Source: Brachypodium distachyon
Lineage: Eukaryota > Streptophyta > Magnoliopsida > Poales > Poaceae
Assembly: GCF_000005505.3 (NCBI RefSeq)
Contig: NC_016131.3
Coordinates: 9,011,501 to 9,075,500, forward strand
Length of the DNA stretch: 64,000 bases
Direction of reading: 5' to 3'
Positions 29,701 through 44,700 of the stretch are shown here, one piece after another. The position numbers and the translations under genes were made by a program. The notes beneath the pieces are model-generated. The model saw only the letters and a program-made list of their open reading frames with translations. It was not told the DNA's origin and did no database searches. Numbering within the stretch: position 1 is the first letter of the stretch; the number at the start of each line of letters is the position of its first letter.

Positions 29701-32700
29701 GACTATAGTGTGCTTAATGCATAATTGATTATATACATTCAGGGTTAACTTTCATATAAAATCAAAAGAAACATCAAATAAAAGAGCACTAAATGTGAAC
29801 TTACTTGAGCAACTTTGTAAAGCTCTTCCAAGCCCTCAAGATTGAGATGAGCATTATGTACCAGATCATATCTGCCATGCCCATTCAGTAGTTAATATTA
29901 GGATGATGACGTAAAGAATCTTGAGGAGAAAAATAAGCATATTATATATATGAGGTCAACAATAGCACACATCAAACATTTCTAACCTTCTGAACTTTTT
30001 TTAGCTACTTTTTTTAGAACTATAAAAGTTGGATAGCTTCATGTCATATTTAAGCACATACACTCAGAAAGGACATTGATTGTTTCAAATGGATGGCAAG
30101 AATCAGAATGCATGCGATATGGGAAAAAAATCTCCTTAAATACGGCAATCAGTTAAGATTACTTACTTGCACGAGTCGTAGACATCTGGAATCTGTGTAA
30201 TGTCAAATCGGCTGCATTATGAGTTATGAAGCGCCGTGAGTGAACAAGCTCAAAAGTAAGCTCAACTATCAATAAAATTGGTTTATAACAATCAACAAAA
30301 ATTCTGAAGGTGAAACACTCTACTCACTCCTTTCTTTCATTATATAAATCTCTCTCGTGTTTTTTCCATCGAGCAAACATTAAGAGGAAGCTTTCACTAC
30401 CACAAGGTAACCCAGCAGCAATACGTGCAACATCAATTGTTGTTTTCCCAAGAGCCTTTGCTTGGTCATATCTAGAAAATGAGCTTGTCAGTGCAAGCTT
30501 CTCATCTTCACCTTCAGCAAGCAGCTTGACTTGTGCAGTAACTTCTTTCGTCAGCTTGGCCTAACCAATGTACAACAAGGAAATATTAATTCTGATAGTA
30601 AAACAAGATGCAGCTTAGAAACTCCAAAAATCTAGGACTAACCCCTTAAACTTATAAGTATGTGCATGAATCCTCCAAACAATTGTGTGACAATGTAGCA
30701 ATTAAGGTAGAAGTTGTTAGTGCATCCTTGACTCCCTATGACCTCACACCCTGCACTTATGATGCTAAAATTACAGCCAAAATCTGATAGGGACTCTCAT
30801 TAGACAACAGACTCTGACACTAGACTAAAATGTTACTCCCTCCATTCCACAAAACACCTCATATAGATTTGTGCACTTGACCAAGGCAGCTCTCATTTCT
30901 AGTGTCTGACCACTCATATTGGATTAATATTAAATGTATGTAAACTGTTATTGGCCCGGTGCGGGAACCAAGAGAAAAACGAGCTATATTATGGAACAAA
31001 CTAGAAAAATCCATGTGAGTTGTTTTGTGGAACGGAGGGAGTAACTCACTACCAGACATCCATTGCATAGTGCATTGTCACAAGTTTTCAACTTTCAACT
31101 GGTTTCCATGGTTCCGCCAAAGAGTTGGCACATTTGGTACAACGAATCCAAATGACACCCAAAGGTCACTAGTTGAAAACTAGTGACCTTTGGATGTCAC
31201 CAGACAAACTTTCTTAAATTATTTGCATGGCAAAGATCTCCTGCGGAATTTTCGATAGCTTACTGAGAAAAAAATATGGAAATATTGTACTTCCTCCGTC
31301 CAACAAAAGATGTCTCAACTTTGACTAAATTTGAATGCATCTATACAATAAGTCATGTCTAGATACATCCAAATTTTGACAAACTTGAGACATCTTTTGT
31401 TGGACAGAGGGAGTACACATTATCATGCGAAAAAGTAAGAAAAAAATCATCGTGAATGAATCAAACCAGTACTAGTTAGTACATCACTGAATAACGTTGT
31501 GTCTAATGCTATGTACGTATGATATGCTTAAAACTAAGGGTCCATCTTAGATCAATTAAATGTACTTTACCATTTTAGGAAGAAGTTGAGAAGCATTTGC
31601 AGGCAATCCTGCACCATCAACCATCCATGGAAACTCCTCCGATCCATTGGTATTCTCTGTTTTAGCATTTGAAATGATGATTTCATGCAATCTAGCCTGA
31701 AAAGAAAATCAGTTTCTTTGAATTTTAGCCAACAATAGACGATGAACTAAATTCATTATGATATTCAAGACAATCACGAGGGTAGTGGAAACTGGGAAGA
31801 CATTAACTCTGCAGAAAGATAATTGACAGTTTAATACAGTAGAATTTATGATATTCCTATTATGACTGACATCACATCACATCACATCACAGATGCTTCT
31901 TGAGATTTCCAGATAACAGTAAGAATTAAGGAGGTAGCAGCTAGATTTTTCATTCACGGGCGTGAAAATCAAATAGAAATGTCAGCCTTGTGGTCATAGC
32001 AGTTCACACAAGCTACATATTGAGGCCCACATTTTCATCTTCCATATGTTCCAAGACAAGACCAAAAAATGTGAAAACGTTTGGCATGGTGGGACCTGCC
32101 TCGAGCTAAAAACAATAGTGACTTCATGCATGCGTGTGGTTTCCTTCCCCCATGAACTTTAGGTAAGTGCTAGAACCCAAGTAGAAAAATACAGTGTGTT
32201 TATCCAAAATACGAAACAACAACCTCCTTTTCGAAAAAAAAATCAAAATATGAAACACACCTTAGCTTCATCCATCTCAATGCTAGCATCTTCCAGTCCA
32301 TCTAGCATAGATGAGTCTTTACTTACTAGAGAGACCTGAAAAAGTTAGTATAAAAGATTAATTTGAGATACAGGCGGAATTAAGGGACACAAAAATCTTG
32401 GTAATTGTCTTTCTGTGTTTTAGAGCTTCAGAAAACAAGCAACCGACAAGTATAGGCGTTAGTTGTCCTTCCAGATCAAGAAGACCTTTGGCAAATGCGG
32501 CAGCAGACATCTGTCATGTACACCATAAGGAACATATAAATCAGGATTGACTATTTAAAATACCAAAAAGAATTACAAATACTTACATGTAATTTGAAAT
32601 AAGCTGCACAAACCCCAATTTTAAATAAAAGTTACACTTAACCCAAGGGAGCAAAAGAAAATAGGGACAAAATGCAAAGAAGAGCTGCACAGCAGCAGGA

Positions 32701-35700
32701 TCCTGTGGCAGATCCGCTCAGTCTTCCTCCTGCCTCTGATGCCCTAGTGTCTCTGCAAACGGGCCCAACCCACAGGGCCCAGATTGCATAGCATTCCTCG
32801 TATCGGGACATCATCATGCTGTCATGAATGCTATTGGAAATACCCTGAAGAAGCTTATAAAAAAACAAGATTTTGTCCTGCTCTCTTCACTCTCCTGCCA
32901 CCAGTGTCAACATCCTCTTTGGCAAACTCAATGTTATGGTCAAGGCGAACTTCCTCCAGGAGAGCGACCCAAGAGAACTGAAACCCCTTTTCTAGATAGT
33001 CCCACCCTGAGGTTTAAAATGAGACCAACCAGGGAATAGTCCCCCCGGTTGCTTTTTGTAGAAAGAAGACAACCTGAGGCACGCTCTGCTAGCCAACCAA
33101 GAGAAGCTCGGATCTCCATGCTGTCCTACACTTTTGGTAGTTTGATACATGGCCAGTTACCACAGCACAAGTATTTGATTCCTAACCAATCACCACTACC
33201 TAACAACCTTGTTTGCGGCCTCTAAGTCAAGAAGATCTTAAGGACTTCAAATGTGCTATAGACTGAAAGGACAGTTGAAAGTATTACCTGAACACGTCCT
33301 TCGTCTGAACTGTATATTTTTAAGTCGTGTCTATACGTGCTATGAAGGCGAAGCAAACCTGTTCCTTCACCTGATCCAGGATTCCATGCTAGTCAGGAAA
33401 ACATTTTCAAGTACAAAGAATGCAATTCAAGTGCAAGACAAAATAAGTTTCATAAGTATTCAAACAAGTTGTAAATATATAAAACAGAAAGACTTTATGA
33501 TGGTTTATCTGTTTCATAACCATCATAAGCTACAAGACATCTAATGAAACCAACATGTACCTACCACTTATACTCCTACCTTAGTCACCTACTCCCTCCG
33601 TTGAATTAAAACCACGACAAGAAAATTTAGGAACGGAGGGAGAACTAAAACCACAAGAAGAATTTAGGAATGGAGGGAGTATATGGCAATATCTAAAATT
33701 GCTTGCCATATTAGAAGATTTCATAAGTGAAAATGTTGGAGCTATCTAACTGCCTGAAGTTAAAGATTAGGAAACTTCGTGACGAATTGGTGATTTTGAA
33801 GTTGAAGGAGTAGACAGCTAGTATTACCACTGTTCCAGTTCCACAATCTCCAATGTAGTTTTCTCTTAAGAACATAGAGAATTAGAGATATCACGAACTT
33901 GTAAAAAAAATCATTCTCAAGAAGTCCGATATTTCACTTTTTCACAATATTTTAGAAGCAACAAGAATGTGAACAAATAACCTGGATAAATGTTGTTTCT
34001 GAAGAACCTTCCAAGTTCTTCTGCCTGAATGAAAAGCATAAAACATTGATTACACTAGATGTATGTTGATTAATAAATACTAATATAACAACATGCAATT
34101 TGTTCCTCCATCATATCCAAATTTGCAAATAGCTCGCCTCACTGAACATAAGAATATTTCAAAACTGAAATAACAGAAAATGCTGGTTCATGATAGTAAT
34201 GTAATTAAGAAATTCCGGTTACAAACACCATCGACTATTATAGTTGAAGCCAACAAAAATAGGCTCTTTGTGCTAGACTGCTAGTGCTAGCTGTTCTCTG
34301 AGGCCCTATTGTAAACTGTTTTGACTGCCCTATCTGCCATGCAAGAAGATATGAAACCAAAACGTAGTGCTTCATAAAGCAACGGAAAACTGGAAAAGAA
34401 CTTCTGTAACTCATAGATCACAAAAGGTGGCATCAATTAAAAAAGTTGCTGACTATGCTTGCATATGCTAACATATGACCGGAACTGAGAAGGTATTGAA
34501 GTTATTTCCAAGGAGCCGCCTATCATTTTGGGTTGTTACCAAAGATGGTTGCAAAGGATCAAGTGTATGCTTATCATTGATAAAATACATAAATATAGCT
34601 ATCATGTACGGTCCACCCTACTGTCCCACTCAAATAATAGTGAAAACGGACCACAGTAACAGAGAATAGGAAAAGGGCAAAACAGTTGCCAATGCTGTAA
34701 TCCTCTAGAACTTTGGTACTGAATGACCGTATTACTGTCTGCTAGTTATAAATTACATTGGAAATGGATAGCTCGGATAAACTATCATCATAAGTAAACT
34801 TGAGACAGAAGATATAATACTATCAGAGGGAAAATCACAAGTACAGACCTGCTTTCTCCCAGCATGAGTGAGTACACCACCATATTTCAGAATCATCAGG
34901 GCTTCTATTGGCCGCTCTTCTTCACCGTCACCATTGTGCTTTGGAACTTTAATCCATTTAAGTGGCTTTAGCTGTACTTTCCGATAAATACCAGAGAAAT
35001 GCCCACCCTGGTATTAATGGTTTGCATTAATAAGATGTCAGCATTCGTTACAACATCGATACAACCTTTCAATAGCATATGTCAATACAATAACTACTCC
35101 CTTCGTCCCATAATATGAGGCACGCACGCATTCCTAGATCATCAATTTAGCTAATTAAATGTAAATTAAATAATTAAAAAATTATATCATTAGAAAGTTC
35201 TTTCGATAACGAATCTAATGATGTATTTTTCTTAACGAAAATACATATTTAATTGATCAAATTGATGATCTAGGGATACGTGCGTGCCTCATATTATGGG
35301 ACGGAGGGAGTAACGCAAACCATCTAAAGGGGCATATTTAGTGCAAACCAATAGCTAAGGCATCAAGTCAAATCAAGAAATCGTTAAGGCATAGGTAGTT
35401 CAAGTGTCCAGCCAATCTTTAAATTTCATATTTAGAAGTCTTGGAAGACACAAAAAAAAATCTGTGGAAGTAGTGTCTTCTATGTTTCTCTTTGTTTCAA
35501 CGTTGGTCCTTCGTTACTCAGAAAATTCTCCATGTTTATACTCAGAATTTGAACTTGATTTTTTTTTATGGATGTACATGAGATAAAGGGAATACTCATT
35601 TATCAAGTTTGGATATTTGTTACTATTTTATACTAAAAGGGATTTGCATTGTTGCACCTAGCTATCTAGTGCAGATATATCCAGCATTTAACATGTCACA

Positions 35701-38700
35701 TGACCATACAATTGTGATGGACAGGCTGATTTGAATGAATAGACATCACCTCCTCCAGTACTGCTTTGACTTGACGAAGCTTTTCAATATGCTCCAAATC
35801 TTCGGCATCACTATCGCTCTCCTGGCCCGACCTAAAGATACACAAAACAACCATTGGTTTCCAGATTTTGACACAAACTATAGTTGAACAAACAACAGAT
35901 CAAACTAAAGTTGAGAGGTATGTTTTCTTTAAAGTAATTTTGTCATTCCGTAAATACATAGATGAATTACTTCTTCCAGCATACATACCTAGTTGGTGGT
36001 ACAAGTTGTCTTGTGGCATCTAACAAGTCTTGTAGTTGTACAGCACTTTTCAGTTTTGTCTGCCAGGAAAGCACAAAACTTTGAATCAACTCAAGAACCA
36101 ACAGGTTATTTAAAAACTTAAGATTCGACAAAAAAAGGATACCTCAGCTCTTGGCTTTCCACCATTGTACTTCAACATCAAATTCAACAGATTTTCCTCT
36201 GTAACTTTCAATTTCACTTTCTGCTTTGGTGTCCGATCACCACTAAATAAATATGTGATGTAAGGAATAGTACTAACTCACTAACAGCAATCATTCATGG
36301 CAATAAAGCATTAGTAAAATCCTTACTGGCGTATGACAACAATGACACAGCGTAGTTCTTCTGACTGACCAAATGTACCAATTATCCCACTTCCCTGTCG
36401 TGTAAGACCTTCAGTAGACTGATCTGGTTCGTTTGATTTCCATGGAAGTGTTGGAGGAATGATTGATGAAAGATGGGGAGCTTTTGCATCAAGAAATATT
36501 TTTCGCAATATGCATGCAGCATCATCATAATACCTGGATCATAGAAAAGTTTATCTAAACATTTCAGCACCCATTAAACGTCACGCATGTTTTTAGAAAG
36601 TAAAGAAAATTACTTGTAAGAGTTCTTTACAAAGCTCCATCCGTTCACATCACAAACGTACGATCTCCCATCGCACCTTAAGAGATCAAAACCGCAAACC
36701 TGCAGAAAACAAAACAGTATTACAGAAGATAAATGGAAATTAAGAAATATCATGATGATGTGAAAAGGTTACCAGAAGAAGAAATCTACACATGCAGTAC
36801 TTGGAAAACATCTAAAGCATAGACATGGACTTTATGTAACATTGACTTTCCAAACGATGGCACGTAAGATTTGTATACAGGGTCAGGTCATTCAACCAAC
36901 TTGAAGCATCTGATGCAAACCTCATCGCTATCTCAAAGAAGTGTTTTGTTTGGTTCCTTATCTCCTATCTAAAGGACCACAAATTGGTCTTATTGAGTTT
37001 TATCATGATTTTGTAAAGACAAAAAACACTTCTCAACCCCTGAAATCTAGCAAAGTTTACTTTACAACCCTGAAACCTTTTTAAATGCAAACTTGAATAA
37101 TGAAACAATCTGGTTTTCACACTCAATTGGTTTCGGCTGACATGGTGCCATGTGTCAGCAACCTCACTGTCACGACACTGTCATGTCATCAAATTTCATT
37201 TCTTTCCTCTGTTGTACCCAATTTTCTTCCATTTCTAGTAATGTGAGGATGAAGCGACGACTACCGATAGCCTCGCCTTCCTTTGACCCACCTGGCCAAA
37301 CTTTCCCAGGACTCAGCCATCTCCAAACTTAAAGCTTCCACACCGCTGATAGCAGTACCACCACCCCAACTGACGGTGTCTCCAGGTGTCACATGGCGTC
37401 AATGTCACCCAAAACTTTAACCATGAGGGTGAAAAGTGGACTATTTCAAAAGTTCAAGGTTGCAATTGAAACAGATTTAGAGTTTGGGGGTTGGAAATGA
37501 ACTTTTGCCAGAGTTTAGGGGAAAGTGGAATTCCCTTTTCTAGATGCAGAAGTTCACAAGATAGGTTGATTAGGGGTGGGAGGCAAAATACGGAATAAAA
37601 GAGAACCAGAAGATAATACATGACCACAAAAGCATGGAAACAATGACCGAAAACAGTTTTTGGACACTCCAATGCCCAGCAACATACCAGGCAAAAAGGA
37701 TAACAGATGATAAAATTGGTTGCAGAGTGGTGTGGAATGGAATGGAATCCTGTGAGAATGGAATGGTTCAGGTTTGTTGTTTGGTTGATGGAATGGAATG
37801 GAATGCTTCCATTCTTATGTGTTTGGTTGTGGAGATGGAATGAGATGCCAATGACCATAGGAGAGAGGGGGAGAGAGAGAGAACGAAGTTAGGCTTTTTG
37901 GCCCGGGGCCCACTCGTTCCAAATGGTTCCATTCCAGTTTTGAGGAAACAATTGAGTCCTTCATTTTTGAGGAATGAGATGGTTAAGCATATTAGGGGAA
38001 TATTCCCTTTTGAGGAACCAAATGGTTCCATTCCAGTTTCATATATTCTAGACCAAACATGAGAATAATGCTCAAATCTGGAACCATTCCGTTCCACCAT
38101 CTTCTAGCAACCAAAACTAGCTAAAGGTACAACCAACTAGAATGATAAATGAAATAAACAAGTCCATTTTACCCCTATGAACTCATCAGGAAGTTCAAAA
38201 CAAAAACTGAACTATGTAACCGGGCATTAAAAAAAACTAAACTTTGAAGACCAGGCATCCCGACCCCCTGGCTGTTTCTCGGTGGAAAGAGAGGGCATGG
38301 CCACGTGGCGGTCAAGGGGGTCAAATCCACTCTTCCCACCGAGAAACAGCCAGGGTAGGTGGGTGGTGGGGGGGGGGGGGTTGAGATGCCTCATTTTCAA
38401 AGTTCAGAGGTTTTTATGACCGGTTTCAAACTGAAATTGCATCTAAGGCTCTAGGCGGCATATATGATTTTCCCTTTCTAAAGAAAAATAATAAAGAGTA
38501 CAACTCGAGCTATGTAGTCATGTACTGGATGTCAACGTCTACAATAACAAGTGAACTATGTGGAAATATTATTAGGAAACTAATAACATTATTAGCCCAT
38601 TGCAGCAGCATTTCAATAATGCACCATCAGCCAATAACTGAGGCTAGGTATTCATTTCCTGGGACAATTAGAAATAAAGAAGAAACAAATGAGTGTTACC

Positions 38701-41700
38701 ATCTGTCTAAAAGCACTGCAGACATCTCTTGCCATTTGTTTCTCCGTAGGGGTCAAAAGAACAGGATAGCGTACCTTCAAGTAATAAAAAGAAAAGTTCG
38801 ATCAAAAACCCAAACAAGATAATAAAGAAGCTGAACAGTATGAGACCATAGTCCATGGGATATCAAAAGTAATGTCAAAAAGGTCAACCTAATGGTTAAC
38901 AAATAACATCCAATAAACGCATACAAAATTACACTTTTCTAGATAGTCTGGATCGCATTCAGCAGAATCAAGTATCTTCCAAAAATAAATGAGATTTGTT
39001 TTTGGATTCTCGTTAGTTGTAAATGGGTCCCTTTGTGCATATACAGAAGAAGCCTTTCCACTTCCGGCATAAAAATAAATTCCAAATATCTATTTACATA
39101 ATACAATGAAAACTAATACACAGGATATTGATAAGACAACTTTTTCCTCGTTCCACTATAATACAATCATTTTACATACCATGCACCAACCAAAAATTAA
39201 TCCCACACTGTCTCTTTGGATGTATTATGACTCACTAGACATTTTCCTGCATACTATTGTACTGTAAAAAAATCGGCCTACAGGGGTAGGAGCTCACATG
39301 GCTTTTTATAGTAAGAGAAGAAGCAACCATAAGCCACAACAAGGAGGCCTTGCCTCGAAGAGCCGGTGGGTGTGCTCATGCCACTGGCTTACAAACCGAC
39401 CTTCTCTGCATATTATGGTACTAGTGCAGCCAGTATATGTTTAACTAGCTTATTTTCCTTTTTTTCTCAAATACAGAAAAGCTTTGTATATCATTGCCTT
39501 GGAAAAAGGAGTTTTTTTACATCACAGTTGGGAGAAACTGTGAACTTAGGTACCAAATTATGCTACTCTCCGGATAAGATTACACGCAACCCTTGGTACC
39601 CATGTTTAACTAGCTTGTGATAATAGTCAAAAGTGTACTGTGGTGAACAGTACTACCATGTTGACCTGGCAAACAAGTACATCTCAGCAGAGAGACCTAT
39701 TAGTATGAACTTTACTTGTGTTATAAGCATTGACTACACTAAGTGGGAAACTCATCAACATATCTGGGCAAGTTTTCATACCAAAATGCAACAACACAAA
39801 TTAATTAGAATTTTATATCAATATTCACATAACCATATGTAACAAGCATTGCATGGAATAGTCGAAAGACAAACTAATGAGTTGTTTTTCCGAGAAAATG
39901 CGAGACCTTGCGTCTCAATATATTGAAAAGGTAGAACGGTATTTACAAGCTGAGACGGCGGGGACAAACTACCGAGTATTTGAATCTGGATTATACAAAT
40001 AGCATGGAAGAGTGTAATGTCTTACTTCTTTCCCATCTGGATTCCTCATAACAACACCATCGACAACTGGTGATTTGCGTGCCTCGGCATGTGCATATCC
40101 TGGGCCAACTGTGTAAACCTGAAAAATGTGTTACAATATTTCTAGCTTTAAAGGCCAATTGGTAGAGTAGATATTGGATGATATGATTTACGTCATACAA
40201 GACAATATCTTGCAACTAATGAATGGGCCAAAACAAAGCATGCCAGGCATCCAATTTAAGTAGCTGAGCATATTGTATTGTGGCTTGATTTTCATATTGG
40301 TGGAAAAGAACACAATTAGATATTTTCCGTGTTTAATGAGAAACTTCTCATCCATAAATATATACTACCTCTGTTTCAAAATGTAAGAAGTTCTGGTAGG
40401 CCAAAATACCCTGAATTTCTTATATTTTGAAACAGAGGAAGTCGCTGACAAAGGATATAGAAGAAGTTGCTTTTAGTTTCTTCAAAATGAGAAGTAACAA
40501 AAGATTCATGAAACTTTTGAGAACCACCAGAACCATTAAAACATAACTAAGATGTGGCAGCGGACATGTCATTAAAGTATACATCAGCAGACACAAGAAC
40601 TTCGGAGAGGTGTCTTACTTTCACATCTGTCCCACCAGTAGGCATGAACTCCTCATAAATGTAAGATCCTTCGCGCCTAACTCTCCTGACATCAGGATGA
40701 AATTCACTAGAACGGTTACCAACCTACATTTATTCAGCAATATAAAGTTTAAATTTTCATACCAATAAAAGAAATATATAAAAAAAATACAAAAGGCATA
40801 AGAAATTTTTTCAGTTTCCTGTTCTCGCTTTTTTTTTTGGAGGGGTATCCTGTTCTCGTTAGTAAGCACCTAACATGTTAACCTAAAACACATATAAAAG
40901 ACGAGCTAACACTTCAATTCTGCACACGGAAATCACAATGAACCCAGTATTGCTTAGACTTCAAATATGTCCTTGGGGCAAACATGTCTGATGGCCAAAT
41001 AGATAGTCTTTTAGAAAAGTAAAGGATAGAGGACCCAAATTTCGATATGCTAAGGCCCGAAGTGGCACAAGAAATCAAAGCACAAACCGACAACTTTAAA
41101 TTAAACTACATTATTTTCTTTTTTACATGGGTCAAAGCATCTAAGAAATTGATAGGCTTTAAACCCTGGGAGACAGGTCACTGTAATAAGCTAGCTACAT
41201 TCAAATGACATGTTGATTTTCTAGTTTACCTTTCGGAATAGTTCCTTCATTCCACCACCAGCAGAATTAGGATAATAAATCATTATTCTATGATCATCCC
41301 CTGGATTAAAAACGCAAGAAAAGGAATCAAATGGAGTAGCTAATTATTGCAGGTGAAATCCAACCTTGTAATATGTACTACTCCTTATATAAAAATCCAA
41401 AATCAAATAATCGAGGATGAATATGTAGTTCATCGTCCACTCTCAACCTTCCCTGTAGAGAAGTGATTAGTGCTTCTTGCATACAGCAAAATCAACATAC
41501 TACGACACCAATACAATTAAGAACAAATACAGGTGCGGGGAGGCAAATGTATAGCGGAATGAAATTAATTGGGTAAATATTGACACATTACCATTAGCAG
41601 GTTTCTCCACAAAGGGCTTAAGAAATCGCTTTCCATGGATCTCAACAAAATCTTCTTGCTCAATGAAGTGGTCTAGCTCTTGGTATGGATATTCTCTATT

Positions 41701-44700
41701 GACAAGAGCATAACTGGGTACAGGAATTCCATACTTCTCAAGATGCTGAAGCATGAAAGTGGTTGTAGTTAGGTCACTTTCCAAAATCTTAAGAATTGTT
41801 CCACGGAAAAAAAAAGAGCAAATAGGAAATCATGGAAAGACATTCCGTAAACTGTGACAGAATGAAAGAGGACGTAATGTCTAATAAAAAAGATGTGATA
41901 ACTAGATAAAAATACAAAATTAAGACTGTTAAACAGTACAGTACTGGACTATCCAAACTAAGCAATTATTACACAGCCAAGATGAAATTATTTAAGATCA
42001 AACTCAACCAAAACAAAGTGCACTGTTAGCCTTCAGACTTCCGCACAGAGGTAATGCAAATCTTTCTGAAGAACTTTTCATGATAGAAGGGGAGACTCCC
42101 AGCTTCATTTTTTTCTTGTGCACACACCTAAGTGCGTGTCATTTTGTATTCGAAGAGTATATCAAAACGATGCAAACCGTACAAGACTACAAGCAAAGGC
42201 CGAAAAAACAGATGCAGAGGAGGCTAGCCTACAACAAATAGAAAGAAAACAAGCCAAAAAACTATAAAGCACCCCTCGCAGCCCAACACCACCGCCGCTA
42301 AGCAGCCAAGTCAGGAGGCCTCGCTTGCAGTGACAAGAGCCCAAGGGCTTTAGCTCCAGCAACCATCCAATGGTTGGCTTCACAGAGGATCAAGTTGACC
42401 AACGAGGGGCAGTTTGGCATGGCGCAGTCAAAGACACAGTCGTTGCGCAGCCTCCAGATCCTCCAGTGTGAGGATGATGAGAGGTTGTGCTCCCTTAGTC
42501 TTGTCAGGACCCGCCCACACCGCCGCGCTCTCAAACCAGGTGTTGACATCATCACCCAGCTGCGGCATGATTGCCTGGAGAACATGGCCAGCACCGAATA
42601 CCAGACTTAGCGAACAAAAATGCAGCCTCTGAGGAGATCTGAGATTGTTTCATCCTCTTGGTCACAAAGCGGGCATTAGCCCAGGTGCTGCAGGCCAAGG
42701 CACTCTAGGAGATCAGCGGTCCAACATTGATTAGTCAATTTAAGCCACGTGAAGACTTTGCACTTCAGGGGATCCAACTTCATTTATTGAAACCAGATAT
42801 TTGACTCCAATACTACCTAGTTGTACTCCGGCAAAATCCATTTCAAGAGAAATGTACATGAATATGGTTTGTAACAATGATAATCTGGAATTTGGAATAC
42901 TGTCGTCAACCCTACTCAAACTGCTCCAGAAAGTTGAGTCTCTATTTACTGACAAACTATAATGAAGCACTAACTCGATATAGCATGCAGAAAAGAACGC
43001 TGTTGCATCAAGGATAGTGTACAGATAAAAAGAGGAGTGCACTTGACTTCTAGAAGGTATTGAATGAATTCTTCAGTGACAATACCTCATATACTTTTCT
43101 GCGGTCATGAAGGAGATATTGGGGCTCCAATTCGTTCACTAAAAATGGCCTGGCATTCATACAAAACAAAATTGATCTTACTGAATGCAAGTTAACTGAA
43201 CAACGTGAACAAAGTAACCTTGAGTACCAGAGAAGGTAACCTCTGTCCACTTCAGAAAAAGGTTCTATTACTGACAAGGCAACATAGTACTTATTTAAGC
43301 TTTATTTTGGTTGTGACTACACAAATAACTGAAAGTACCACTTTCTCCGAGCTTTCTTTTGATCAAGTCATATTCACTGAAGGTTGTAATGACTGGGATC
43401 ACAGAGGGACAGTAATATAACTGTCCATGTACATTTTAACTGCCAATATCTAGATACATATAGAAACTTTAATAAGACCTTAGAAACCACAACAGTGCTG
43501 AAGATTGAATTAGGATCAGCATAAATTTAAACATAAGCTCATCATTTAAGCACGTATACATGTATAAACAGTAAGCAGAACATAAGGTTAAGTAAGTAAG
43601 TAAGTAAGTAAGTAACTGAAAAATTAACAAAATACCAAATAGTTTCAGTATGCATTATTCTATTGTTCCTGGCGATAGATATTCAAACCAGCATAAATAT
43701 TTGCATGAAGCCATGAACAACATTATAATAGGATATATAAAAATGAATATGCGACATAGTTTTCAGACAAGTTATCATTTCGAACAAAAGTTAGTCCAAT
43801 AAAAGATGAAGATGTGCCTACACCTACTGTAGCAAGCAAAAGAAATTCCCAACCATACCTTCGTAAAGCAGCATACGCCTGAGCTTTTTGAAGAGGAAAC
43901 CCAGACGAACAGAAGGCAATCAAGCAGTCACATTTTGGCCAACTGAAAATAATTGTAGCTAAGTAAGATGTTACTCCTAAACATACAGCCGTGCAGACAT
44001 TATGCTTACGGCCTTCAGTCAAAACATGTACTGAAGGAATGTGGATAGACCTATACTCCTCAAAAAGAATTATGATTAAGCAATCAATAACCTGAGTTCT
44101 CATTACATACATCTCAATAGGATCCTCGAGAATAACCTTATCTCCAAATATTATGATCTGCAGAACAGTTAAAAGTAATTCAGAATGACAACTGGTCAGG
44201 AAGGCTCCAATAACCGCTGACCTATAGCGAGAAATTTGATTTCCTAAAAAACTTAAAATTGCAGATGGAAAAAAGATAAATAAATAAAACAAAATTCATG
44301 GAAATTGATTAGATTATAAAATACAGTGATCCTGAGATAGCAGTTGTTGAAATTAGAAGAACTGAACAAATATAGGAGATGGTAAAATTATTTCTGCAGT
44401 AAATCTGCAAAATAAAATACAAGAAGCATAAGAGCCAAGGAGTTCAATAGTGGCGTCACAGGTGTCTAGAAAATCTGTGCCTTTCCTAGATAGAGATGAG
44501 TCATATCATTATACACAGATCAAAGCAAGGATGAGTGAGTGAACCATGAGCAGCTGCTTAAATTATAGTAATAGTATGATGGAGCATAAAACATGACGAA
44601 TTATTCCTCCTAGGCAAGCCTTGGACTACACTAGGTGGTCAATGCCCCAGTGGTCCCCCCTAGAAAGTTAGGAGATAGCAATATGTCAAATGGGCTAATA

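Noticed and set aside
31866..31886. ACATC repeat run (CATCACATCACATCAC)
   Set aside because: Short microsatellite only; no CRISPR-like or functional repeat structure is expected in plant DNA.
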